Virus record (IMG/VR): IMGVR_UViG_3300000116_000276
Coordinates: 115 to 21,955 of that record
Reading direction: 5' to 3' (one strand)
DNA length: 21,841 bases
Origin: a virus
Below, piece after piece: positions 14,231 to 20,725 of the stretch (positions are counted from its first letter, which is position 1; the number at the start of each line of letters is the position of its first letter). The notes beneath the pieces were generated by a model. That model worked only from the letters and a program-made list of their open reading frames with translations, did no database searches and had not been told where the DNA came from. Both the position numbers and the translations under genes were made by a program.

Positions 14231-15339
14231 TTGCTTTTTTAACCCAGTATATCTATGGACTAGGTCATAGTAATAGAATTAAGCTAATAGCAGAAGAAAC
14301 TGCTAAACTTACTGATGTACTAATAATAAACCAGTTATTTAAACCTCCTTTAGACTTTAGTGTGCCACAAGTATCTTTTTTGGAAAACTCTAAACCCCCA
14401 AAAGGAACAGCCTTATCGAGTTATGTTCAAAATGAAAACATAATAAACTTTAGAATATCAAAATTCATTGAAACACTAGATAAATATAAAATAAAAGTAT
14501 TAGTCAGTGAAGGTTTTCCTTTTTGTAGACACCAATACTCTCATGAGTTATTTAAATGCTTTGAAGAGTGCAAAAAAAGGGGAATTAAAATTGTAATATC
14601 TATAAGAGATTTTCCATGGGATGATCCACACGAAAATCAACTAAAAGACTGGGTTAACTATACGCAAAATATTGTTTGTAAATATTATGCAGATAAAATA
14701 CTAGTTCACGGCGATCCTAATATACTTCCCCTATATAGTGATAGAACGGTTAGAGGGAATCCAAAAATAATTATAGATGAGATTAAAGATTTAATATCTT
14801 ATACTGGTTATGTATGTGATGATTCTTTAAAACCACACAAACAAAGAAATAATCATATATATGTATCTACAGGGTTAAATAAAAATGAAGGACTACTACT
14901 TTTTAAAGAAGTAACTAAAATAGCACATAAGTTTACTGACTATAAATTTATTATGCCTATGGCTAATAGGTATAACCAATTAGGAGCTAAAAGTAAGGGA
15001 AATATGTTATTTGTTGACTATATACCTAATTTAGCAAAAAAACTTGAAAAGTGTTCTGGAATAATTACTTATGGTGGTTATAATACAACTGTAGAAATTT
15101 TAAAAACTGGAGTTCCTGCAGTAGTAGTACCTAGACAAGATGGACAAAAAATAGAACAATTTGTACGTGCCTATGTATTTGAGCCTTATGAGTATTTCAA
15201 AGTTATTAATAATCAAGAGTTTAGTAAGCTAGAAGAGATGCTTTCTTCTATTCTTACTTCTAAACCTAGAAAGTTTGAGTTTAATTTAGATGGAACAAAA
15301 AGATCAGCAAGAGAAATCTTTGCTATTTTTAAAAGCTAG
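14227..15339 (+). CDS. GT-B-fold glycosyltransferase (UGT/MurG-like)
   Basis: This 370-residue protein has two Rossmann-like halves. The N-terminal half begins IAFLTQYIYGLGHSNRI, where GLGHSNR (11-17) matches the glycine-rich acceptor-side loop of MurG-like enzymes. The C-terminal half has YVSTG, then GIITYGGYNTTVEILKTG (about 278-295) and PAVVVPR, the donor-binding region of GT28/GT1 families. It would transfer a sugar from a nucleotide donor; the acceptor is unknown. The start overlaps thyX by 4 nt. Segments counted are as low as 22% GC, comparable to the SGNH-like gene, so both may come from a similar source. The 3' end overlaps the next gene by 50 nt. Overall pattern resembles a predicted bacterial glycosyltransferase group (COG4671-like), from memory only. 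Confidence 0.75.
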   Translation: MIAFLTQYIYGLGHSNRIKLIAEETAKLTDVLIINQLFKPPLDFSVPQVSFLENSKPPKGTALSSYVQNENIINFRISKFIETLDKYKIKVLVSEGFPFCRHQYSHELFKCFEECKKRGIKIVISIRDFPWDDPHENQLKDWVNYTQNIVCKYYADKILVHGDPNILPLYSDRTVRGNPKIIIDEIKDLISYTGYVCDDSLKPHKQRNNHIYVSTGLNKNEGLLLFKEVTKIAHKFTDYKFIMPMANRYNQLGAKSKGNMLFVDYIPNLAKKLEKCSGIITYGGYNTTVEILKTGVPAVVVPRQDGQKIEQFVRAYVFEPYEYFKVINNQEFSKLEEMLSSILTSKPRKFEFNLDGTKRSAREIFAIFKS

Positions 15340-15847
15340 AGAAGAATGGAAGCAAAGAAACATAGATGCTGAACTAAGTTTAATAAATATGCAGTTTTCA
15401 AGAAATGCTCCTGAAAATTTGTATAACTATGTTTACAGTAAAAACTCTTGGATTTATAAAACTATCATAGACAAGAGTATCATGCATAAACTAAGAAATG
15501 CAGATAAAGTGGTGTTAGTTGGGTCAGGTATGTATCCTTATTCAATTTTTGATATGCATAAAAGATACTCAGAAAAGAAGTATTATGGAATTGAGATATC
15601 AGAACAAAAGGTAAAGTTAGCACACTTGATTACTAGTAAAACACCTGCAAAAGATGCTATAATATACTATAGAGCAGATGCTTGTACATTTGATTATTCT
15701 GAGTTTGGGGAAGATGATATGATATTTATATCTTGTGATGTAGATTCAAAAGATGTAATATCCCAGATCGTAAAAACAAGCGGGGCACAGTTTTGGATCT
15801 GCGCCCCGTATGAAAAGATTTGGGTTAAAAACCTATTATCGAAGTGA
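15290..15847 (+). CDS. Nicotianamine synthase-like / SAM-binding Rossmann protein
   Basis: This 185-residue protein has an N-terminal helical part (1-70), then a Rossmann core. KVVLVGSGMYPYSIFD (73-88) corresponds to methyltransferase motif I and resembles the GSGPLPLTS loop of nicotianamine synthases. YYGIEIS with E102 ends the second strand, YYRADACTFD holds D130, and DDMIFISCDVD is the fourth strand. It probably binds S-adenosylmethionine and transfers either a methyl or an aminopropyl-carboxyl group; the acceptor is unknown. It is shorter than plant nicotianamine synthase and lacks most of its helical domain. The start is ATG 15290, overlapping the glycosyltransferase by 50 nt, with no clear ribosome binding site. 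It is the last + gene, and its 3' end holds the opposite-strand terminator. Confidence 0.6.
   Translation: MEQKDQQEKSLLFLKAREEWKQRNIDAELSLINMQFSRNAPENLYNYVYSKNSWIYKTIIDKSIMHKLRNADKVVLVGSGMYPYSIFDMHKRYSEKKYYGIEISEQKVKLAHLITSKTPAKDAIIYYRADACTFDYSEFGEDDMIFISCDVDSKDVISQIVKTSGAQFWICAPYEKIWVKNLLSK
15771..15808 (-). terminator. Rho-independent terminator for the - strand block
   Basis: CGGGGC (15781-15786) pairs with GCCCCG (15803-15808), and CAG (15788-15790) pairs inside with CTG (15799-15801) around an 8-nt loop. Read on the - strand the stem is followed by CTTGTTTTTA (15780-15771), a usable U-tract. On the + strand no U-tract follows. It lies 27 nt past the - strand 39-codon gene and inside the + strand NAS-like gene. 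Confidence 0.75.
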
Positions 15848-15955
15848 TTTATAAATATTTTTTAATGGTATCACTTCTCGCGTTTTATAACGCTTTTTTT
15901 GTTTCTTATTTTTAGGTTTTGGCATTGAACGCTGAAATACTTCAGGTACAATCAT
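15836..15955 (-). CDS. Small basic protein, 39 residues
   Basis: An uninterrupted 40-codon frame begins with ATG overlapping the stop of the 66-codon gene as ATGA (15955-15952) and ends with TAA at 15838-15836. The product starts MIVPEVFQRSMPKPKNKKQK and has 13 Lys/Arg in 39 residues, no Cys, and no membrane segment. The four-base overlap and its place just before the - strand terminator argue that it is a translated last gene of the late block. Its codons include the whole hairpin of the + strand terminator and it overlaps the end of the last + gene by 12 nt. No function is recognised; nucleic-acid or capsid-interior binding is a guess from charge. Chance open frame remains possible. Confidence 0.6.
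   Translation of the reverse strand: MIVPEVFQRSMPKPKNKKQKKRYKTREVIPLKNIYKSLR
15880..15900 (+). terminator. Rho-independent terminator for the + strand block
   Basis: GCGTT (15880-15884), a TTAT loop and AACGC (15889-15893) form a short stem followed directly by seven T (15894-15900). It lies 33 nt past the stop of the last + gene, where the long + transcript should end, and inside the - strand 39-codon gene. Confidence 0.85.
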
Positions 15956-16152
15956 TTTTTAGTCACTGTTTTTACTGTCTGAGTAAGTGGGTTTTTCACT
16001 TCGGTGACAGTAAGATTATGGCCTGTACGATAATGTTCAAGAGTCTCACGCTTTACTTCTGGGTCATACTCTTCACGCAGACCATAACGGTTATCACCGA
16101 TTCTTATAGTCTTTCCATTTCTCGCTTCGGCTCCTGATAGTGTTTTAGCCAT
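15952..16152 (-). CDS. Hypothetical protein, 66 residues
   Basis: A small soluble protein without a recognised domain. It begins MAKTLSGAEARNGKTIRIGD and has a mixed charged composition, with a central NRYGLREEYDPEVKRETLEHYR segment likely to be helical and a Thr/Val/Lys-rich tail. AGGAG stands about 4 nt before the ATG. It follows the 90-codon gene by 9 nt and its stop overlaps the 39-codon gene by 4 nt, so it is part of the late - strand operon. A minor structural or assembly role fits the location but nothing in the sequence shows it. Confidence 0.75.
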   Translation of the reverse strand: MAKTLSGAEARNGKTIRIGDNRYGLREEYDPEVKRETLEHYRTGHNLTVTEVKNPLTQTVKTVTKK

Positions 16153-16161
16153 AATAGCTCC

Positions 16162-16434
16162 TTATTGCATGTCCTTGATAACACGACCACCCATGCCTTT
16201 TGTCACATCTTCAGATGCTACAGACACTTTTTTGTCGATTGCGCCACCAGGTCCTCCAGATGTATCACCTGAACGGAAATTACCCATATGTTTTGGGGCT
16301 CTCATATCTGCAGCCCAAGCACCACCGTCTGAACCAGAACCGGTTTTTTTAGCGCCTTCTGCAGCTCCCCATGGTGAAGAGGCTGAAGAAGCACCTTCCA
16401 TAGGTTGTTTAGCTGATTTTGAAATCATTGCCAT
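16162..16434 (-). CDS. Hypothetical Gly/Ser/Ala-rich protein, 90 residues
   Basis: This protein is dominated by small residues (for example GASSASSPWGAAEGA and GDTSGGPGGA) and is probably largely disordered, with a more ordered charged end (DKKVSVASEDVTKGMGG). No domain is recognised. GGAGAATAAATC before the ATG provides a ribosome binding site. It follows the beta-helix-like gene by 22 nt in the same late transcript. Low-complexity small proteins like this are often virion accessories, but that is context only. A + strand open frame opposite (16169-16558) is judged a shadow because the - frame has the ribosome binding site and operon spacing. Confidence 0.7.
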   Translation of the reverse strand: MAMISKSAKQPMEGASSASSPWGAAEGAKKTGSGSDGGAWAADMRAPKHMGNFRSGDTSGGPGGAIDKKVSVASEDVTKGMGGRVIKDMQ

Positions 16435-16456
16435 GATTTATTCTCCTTTATCTAGT

Positions 16457-17095
16457 TTAAGAAATCAGTGCAAGAACTGTTTCTGTCATGTTACCTGCGT
16501 TAGCACCGCCAGATGTGGAAGCACGTACAGTAACTGTGTGAGCTGGATCACCGTTTAATGTGCTATCTCCAACTGTGTAGTATGCGTTTGAACCAGTGTT
16601 CAGAGCTGAGAAATTAATCTCTGAGTTAGCGTTTGATACGATAGCACGATCAACGCCTGAAGCATCACACCACCACATTTCAACACCGTTAGTACCGGCA
16701 GCTGCGTGTGATGTTAGGTTAGCTTGTTGATTAACTCCAAAATCTGAATTTGTAAATACACAATTCTCAAACTTGAGCGTCACTGCTGTATTACCAAGTT
16801 TGGATACACAAGATGTTCCGCCAGCAGCTGTTGCTGAAGAACCTTGAAAAGTAATATTCTTAAATACGATTGAACCTGTTGATCCGTCTGCAAAACTCAT
16901 ATCACCACTAATGATGATTTCATCTGCATCACCCATGCCAACATAAGCATAATCAGATGCTACAACACCTGTAGGTGCTGTATATGTACCTGGGTACATG
17001 TGTACTTCATTACCGCCTTGCGTTAGAGCAGCGGTTGGAATGTCGGAAATATCAGCTGGAAAGCCGTCATGTCCTCTTTTATCTACTATAGCCAT
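16457..17095 (-). CDS. Putative virion protein with a right-handed beta-helix
   Basis: This 212-residue protein resembles pectate-lyase or pectinesterase-like beta-helices. VHMYPGTYTAPTG (about 32-44) is the typical entry segment, followed by YVGMGDADEIIISGD, GSIVFKNITFQG and LKFENCVFTNSDFG. These short strand-turn rungs with Asn and Gly at turns occur in tail spikes and capsid decoration proteins. It is rich in Ala, Gly, Ser, Thr and Val with few charges, as virion proteins tend to be. No catalytic residues are evident, so a structural role is more likely than an enzyme. It has the best promoter in the window (17129-17157) and AAGGAG about 8 nt before the ATG, suggesting high expression as a decoration or spike protein. 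Confidence 0.6.
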   Translation of the reverse strand: MAIVDKRGHDGFPADISDIPTAALTQGGNEVHMYPGTYTAPTGVVASDYAYVGMGDADEIIISGDMSFADGSTGSIVFKNITFQGSSATAAGGTSCVSKLGNTAVTLKFENCVFTNSDFGVNQQANLTSHAAAGTNGVEMWWCDASGVDRAIVSNANSEINFSALNTGSNAYYTVGDSTLNGDPAHTVTVRASTSGGANAGNMTETVLALIS

Positions 17096-17128
17096 AGTTT
17101 TTCTCCTTGAGGGGTTTGTTTATGAATT

Positions 17129-17157
17129 ATTATCACAAACAACCGTTTATATGTCAA
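17129..17157 (-). promoter_or_regulatory. Near-consensus sigma70 promoter driving the beta-helix gene
   Basis: On the - strand TTGACA (17157-17152) is followed by exactly 17 bp and GATAAT (17134-17129), eleven of twelve consensus bases. Transcription would start near 17122, about 27 nt before the ATG. GTTTGT (17114-17119) and ACAAAC (17135-17140) form a 6-bp inverted repeat straddling the -10 element, a possible operator. Confidence 0.75.
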
Positions 17158-17160
17158 TTT

Positions 17161-17367
17161 TTATTTTTTACGTTTTGAAAGAGGTTTACCAGCCGCACGG
17201 AGAGCTATAGCTACCGCTTGACGACGTTGTGCCTCTTTCTGCGTAGTACCCATACGTTTGGCCAAGGTGCGCACGCCTTTAGCACGAGCTTTTGAAGGTT
17301 TTTTCATTAGCTCCTTAATATTTGTTGAAATAGTTTTTTTAGACTTGCCACGTTTAAGAGGCATCAC
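17161..17367 (-). CDS. Small basic protein, 68 residues (DUF6496-like)
   Basis: The product begins MMPLKRGKSKKTISTNIKEL and has about 23 Lys/Arg in 68 residues. The ending segment RRQAVAIALRAAGKPLSKRKK has the QAVAIAL..AGK pattern I associate with a family of short phage and bacterial proteins annotated DUF6496; this is from memory and unverified. No catalytic motif is visible. DNA binding or capsid-interior packing would fit the charge but is inferred. The start overlaps the end of the 209-codon gene by 14 nt (or 11 nt from the second Met). It is the last gene before the internal promoter. Confidence 0.7.
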   Translation of the reverse strand: MMPLKRGKSKKTISTNIKELMKKPSKARAKGVRTLAKRMGTTQKEAQRRQAVAIALRAAGKPLSKRKK

Positions 17368-17983
17368 GCATCATCTTTGCTGATGGAGGAAGCATATCAT
17401 CCTCAGCTAATTCTTTAATTTTTGCCATATGAACATCTTCTACGTAAGAATGTTCTTCTTCAAGATTCATTTCACGTGCAAGACTCATGATCATATCAGC
17501 GTAGTGTTGAGCTTTTTCTACCATGTCTGAATCTGCATTGTCCATAGCAATTGCTTGTTTTTCTAACTTGAAAAGCATATCTTGTAACATCATAGATTCT
17601 ACAACAAGATGAACCATGTCAGTTTTAGATTCAATATCTGAGTAGAGAGCTTGAGCTGATGGACAAATATCAAAGTGACGAGTTGTATAATCACCCTTGC
17701 TAATTTGCCCAGATGAAGTCATCTCTTCCATATCATCATTCTTCATATTGTCATCATCATCCATCTCTTCACGAGGCTCTTGCATTGGAGAGTCAGAATA
17801 CACTAAGTAGTCACGAGCACTATTCATATATGCTGAACATTTTGCGAGTTTATTAGTCCACCAAGTTGGAAGCGGAGCTTCCATATCACGGGGTAATGCG
17901 TCTAAAATGTCATTTGCATCTTCGATGATCGTTTTACACATTCTACGTGAAGAAGATACATCGGTATGTCCGTCTTTTCTCAT
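17354..17983 (-). CDS. Conserved-type phage hypothetical protein, 209 residues
   Basis: A helical, acidic protein. The N-terminus (about 1-65) has a Cys-containing helix CKTIIEDANDILDALP and LPTWWTNKLAKCSAYMNSARDYL, a pattern I recall in hypothetical phage proteins encoded among structural genes. An acidic, probably disordered linker (EEMDDDDNMKNDDMEEM, about 72-88) follows, then Met-rich helices. No enzymatic motif is visible. It starts at an ATGA overlap with the 70-codon gene and its end overlaps the 68-codon gene. The N-terminal WW..K..C region may bind a virion or host partner; that is speculation. Coding status is secure from length, overlaps and composition. Confidence 0.75.
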   Translation of the reverse strand: MRKDGHTDVSSSRRMCKTIIEDANDILDALPRDMEAPLPTWWTNKLAKCSAYMNSARDYLVYSDSPMQEPREEMDDDDNMKNDDMEEMTSSGQISKGDYTTRHFDICPSAQALYSDIESKTDMVHLVVESMMLQDMLFKLEKQAIAMDNADSDMVEKAQHYADMIMSLAREMNLEEEHSYVEDVHMAKIKELAEDDMLPPSAKMMRDAS

Positions 17984-18192
17984 TTGCGTTTCCTTTTAAA
18001 TCCGATTGGTTTAGAATATTTTATAGGATATCCTAAATTACGTTCTTTTTCTATAAATTTTTCAAGTGTAGGATAACTTAATTTTCCGCGAGTGGCAAGT
18101 TTTCTAATCTTCTCATTCTTGCGAATGCCCTGATTAGGAAATCTTAAAAATTTAAATTTTCCTACTTTGCTTATAATATTAGGTTTTTTCAT
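17980..18192 (-). CDS. Small very basic protein, 70 residues
   Basis: About 23 of 70 residues are Lys or Arg and the protein ends KPIGFKRKRK. There are aromatic and Gly/Pro residues but no Cys and no recognised domain. The composition suggests nucleic-acid or ribosome binding. It lies directly after the radical SAM gene, whose TAA overlaps its ATG (TAATG) with CAGGAG just upstream, and it overlaps the next gene by 4 nt. Because it is coupled to the radical SAM gene, it is worth considering as a substrate, though it lacks Cys. Confidence 0.7.
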   Translation of the reverse strand: MKKPNIISKVGKFKFLRFPNQGIRKNEKIRKLATRGKLSYPTLEKFIEKERNLGYPIKYSKPIGFKRKRK

Positions 18193-19175
18193 TAGTTCTC
18201 CTGAGTGTTAAAATTAACATTCTCTATATTACCTGTCTTAAGATTTTCTTCTCTTTTCTCAATAGATGATACAATTTTACCACACTGAGATTTACATAGT
18301 TTAAATGAACGTTCATAGCCTTGCAGATATTGTTGCAACTTTGTCCAGTAATTATACGATATTATTTTTTGAAGAGGAACTTCAAAACCGTTAAACATAC
18401 GTTCAAACTGAGGAGGATAGTAGAATTTATCGTTCTGTTGATCATAATAATGCCCACCAGTCCAACAACATCTAAATACTAAACCGTCAGGAGCAATATA
18501 CCATTTACCCCAATCATCCCAAACACAATGAATCTTCTTTTCTGCTTGTACATATTCTTTAGTCTTTTTAGAGTGAACGAACTGACCTGTTTTAGGAGCA
18601 AAAACATCGCGGGAAGTTTTAACAGTAGAAAAAGTAGTAAATCCTGACTTCTTAGCAAGTTCTCGTGCTTCGTTTACCTGATGCTTATTATGCTCAAAAA
18701 CAATATATTTCCAATGAACCTGTGACTGACTAGTTGCAATTACAGATTTTGCATTAGATAATACAGTTTCAAACTCTGTGTTAATGCGATATTTAGAATG
18801 AGTATCCCACAAACCGTCTAAGTCAAAATTAATTATATCTTGATCAGTTAAAATGTTGCCTACATCAGTCCAATATGAATGATCGTGGATTCCACCATTA
18901 GTATGAATTTTAAGCCGAGTTCCCTGAGATTTTACATATGAAATTATCTCTCTAAACTGTTTATTCATTATAGAGTCACCAAAATTACCGTTTAACATTA
19001 GCCACTCTACGTTTTGGAGAAGCTCTGGATTAAACAATTGTTGGAACCGTTCAAGTGAAATTGTGTAACGTGCATCATTTAAATTAACGCGAAGAGGTTT
19101 CCAACGATGGCATGCAGGACACTTTGCGTTACAGCGAAATGTTAGTTCAGTAGTAAGTTGTCTGATAGATCTCAT
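18192..19175 (-). CDS. Radical SAM enzyme with SPASM/twitch-like C-terminal cluster
   Basis: The canonical 4Fe-4S motif CxxxCxxC is present as CNAKCPAC (C15, C19, C22), followed by LNGNFGDSI (61-69) in place of the usual GGEP SAM-binding segment and KIHTNGG (89-95). The C-terminus has C217, then 13 residues, G231, four residues and C236, fitting the SPASM start CX9-15GX4C, with C294 and C298 as further ligands. These suggest one auxiliary cluster, as in enzymes that modify peptides or oxidise alcohols. At 327 residues it is full length. It starts with a TAATG overlap with the coiled-coil tail-fibre gene, so it is made together with a virion protein. The substrate is unknown; a virion protein or a small neighbouring peptide are candidates. 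Confidence 0.85.
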   Translation of the reverse strand: MRSIRQLTTELTFRCNAKCPACHRWKPLRVNLNDARYTISLERFQQLFNPELLQNVEWLMLNGNFGDSIMNKQFREIISYVKSQGTRLKIHTNGGIHDHSYWTDVGNILTDQDIINFDLDGLWDTHSKYRINTEFETVLSNAKSVIATSQSQVHWKYIVFEHNKHQVNEARELAKKSGFTTFSTVKTSRDVFAPKTGQFVHSKKTKEYVQAEKKIHCVWDDWGKWYIAPDGLVFRCCWTGGHYYDQQNDKFYYPPQFERMFNGFEVPLQKIISYNYWTKLQQYLQGYERSFKLCKSQCGKIVSSIEKREENLKTGNIENVNFNTQEN

Positions 19176-20725
19176 TATGGAGCAAGTGAAGTAATTGAAA
19201 CTATTATGCCAGAGGGGATAGTGGCATCTACAAACTGAACCGTATCATTTGAATAGTTACCAACCCAGTCGATCGTAGGATGCTGACGAACACCATCAAG
19301 AGTGACGACAAGAACATTTGAATCATTAGCACAATCTGTCCCAATGAAAAATACATTTGATGTACCAAGAGCTGAGTTAACATTTGTAAAAGGTACTAGA
19401 AGAGTAGCTCCACCAGTTAAAGCTGTCACGTTATCTTGTACAATATTAACATTATCAGTGACGGTATTGATATTATCTGTAGTTGAATTTAGATTAGCGT
19501 TAAGACGGGTATAGGTTACATAGTCGTTAGCCATAACCCCAATACCTGCAATATTAGCATCAAAAGCCATACTTACAGAATTAGCAAATACCTCTCCGTT
19601 ATCACGAATAGAGAAAATAGCAGTTTCACGAGTAGAAGCGCTTAAATCTGCTACGTCATTGAATACGCCTATATATGCATTAGGATCGTCACCGTTGTTG
19701 TTTTTATCAATTAAGAAAAAGATAGAGTTAACAGACTCCATAGAAATAGAATTAATAACATCAGCTTCTTCATCAACATCTAAATCAATAGCATTTCGGT
19801 CGCCAGCAGCGTTTGGATTACCAGTTAACCTACCGTCATTTAAAACAAGATTAGCCGAAGCGTCTAGATTAGCTACTTCTGTACCACCAACCACAAACTT
19901 AATATGAGAGTTTGTTGTATCAATGATAATACCTGTGGATTCGTCGTTAACATGACCAAAATGAACTACATTAAAATCCATAGATTGATGTACATGAAAA
20001 GCATTAGCGTGTACATCAATGTACTCTTGAATTGCAATAGTAGCATTGTCGTGAGGAGATTGTGTTGTTGCAAAAACGATTGCATCTTCACCGATATGAT
20101 CACCAATAAATACGTTGCCCTCATCACCACGATTAATGATAATACCAGAGTCTGTCGCAGGAACACCTGTTAAGTTAGCCGATACCACAATAAAGTTATC
20201 ATCAATTGTAGCTGTACCCACTCCCAAGTCAACTTGAGAACCAACAACAATTAAGTTACCTTGGATAGTGACATTTTGTTGAAATATCTTAGCAGAACTA
20301 AATTGTGTATCACCACTTATTATTCCTGTCACATTTGCTTGAGTTGCTACTACATTATCTTGTACAGAGTTAACATTACCGACAGTAGTTAAAAGATTAG
20401 CTGAAACTGATGCCACATTATCTTGTACATCATCAATGTACCCTGTTACTGTGGTAAAATCAGCATATACATTAGTCTGAACTGTGTCTACATTATCAGT
20501 AACAGTATTCACACCAGTAGTAAGTGTGTTTACATTACTTTGTACTATATCTAAATTAGCATTTACTCGTATTTCTACTGCAGCAGCATTAGCTGATTCC
20601 ACAAATAAATCAGTAGTAATCGCACCAGGTTGAATATGGCGTGTTTGTATGATACTGTTCTGAAGTAAATCAGACGTAATTACGTTTGAACTAATTACAC
20701 TAGTAGTAACGCGAGTAAGGGACAT
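19175..20725 (-). CDS. Tail fibre protein with trimeric coiled-coil repeats
   Basis: This 516-residue protein is built like a phage tail fibre. The N-terminus (about 1-55) contains TSDLLQNSIIQTRHIQPGAI, a common attachment-type segment of such proteins. Coiled-coil blocks with Val/Leu heptads follow at about 57-135 (repeated VQxNV separated by 21, 18 and 21 residues). A beta-rich shaft comes next (QGNLIVVGS, IINRGDEGNVFIGDHIG, LNDGRLTG), then a second coiled-coil block at about 406-435 (TVTDNVNIVQDNV). The C-terminal domain (about 445-516) contains VVTLDGVRQHP and IVSITSLAP. No chaperone or collar domain is seen here. It follows the acidic-protein gene and is coupled to the radical SAM gene by a TAATG overlap. 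Confidence 0.8.
   Translation of the reverse strand: MSLTRVTTSVISSNVITSDLLQNSIIQTRHIQPGAITTDLFVESANAAAVEIRVNANLDIVQSNVNTLTTGVNTVTDNVDTVQTNVYADFTTVTGYIDDVQDNVASVSANLLTTVGNVNSVQDNVVATQANVTGIISGDTQFSSAKIFQQNVTIQGNLIVVGSQVDLGVGTATIDDNFIVVSANLTGVPATDSGIIINRGDEGNVFIGDHIGEDAIVFATTQSPHDNATIAIQEYIDVHANAFHVHQSMDFNVVHFGHVNDESTGIIIDTTNSHIKFVVGGTEVANLDASANLVLNDGRLTGNPNAAGDRNAIDLDVDEEADVINSISMESVNSIFFLIDKNNNGDDPNAYIGVFNDVADLSASTRETAIFSIRDNGEVFANSVSMAFDANIAGIGVMANDYVTYTRLNANLNSTTDNINTVTDNVNIVQDNVTALTGGATLLVPFTNVNSALGTSNVFFIGTDCANDSNVLVVTLDGVRQHPTIDWVGNYSNDTVQFVDATIPSGIIVSITSLAP
20352..20429 (-). repeat. 63-nt-period repeat in the tail-fibre coiled coil
   Basis: The 15-mer ACATTATCTTGTACA (+ strand orientation) is at 20352-20366 and 20415-20429, exactly 63 nt apart, with a one-mismatch copy at 19428-19442. 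Each encodes VQDNV. The 63-nt period equals three heptads, matching coiled-coil growth by internal duplication. Confidence 0.65.

Noticed and set aside
15290-15847. Strong GC-rich hairpin at 15781-15808 as a + strand terminator
   Set aside because: On the + strand the stem is followed by TATGAAAAG with no T-run and the gene continues; only the - strand has the U-tract.
15850-15857. TATAAATA, a match to a T4-type late promoter core, on the + strand
   Set aside because: It points toward the + terminator with no + gene downstream. It lies inside the - strand 39-codon gene and is expected by chance at this base composition.
16169-16558. A 129-codon + strand open frame opposite the 90-codon and beta-helix genes
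   Set aside because: The opposite frames have ribosome binding sites, operon spacing and virion-like composition. The + frame lies downstream of the + strand terminator with no promoter seen.
19904-20173. Open frames on both strands inside the tail-fibre gene
   Set aside because: They are shadows of the 516-codon tail-fibre frame, which has coiled-coil periodicity and gene-end overlaps on both sides.
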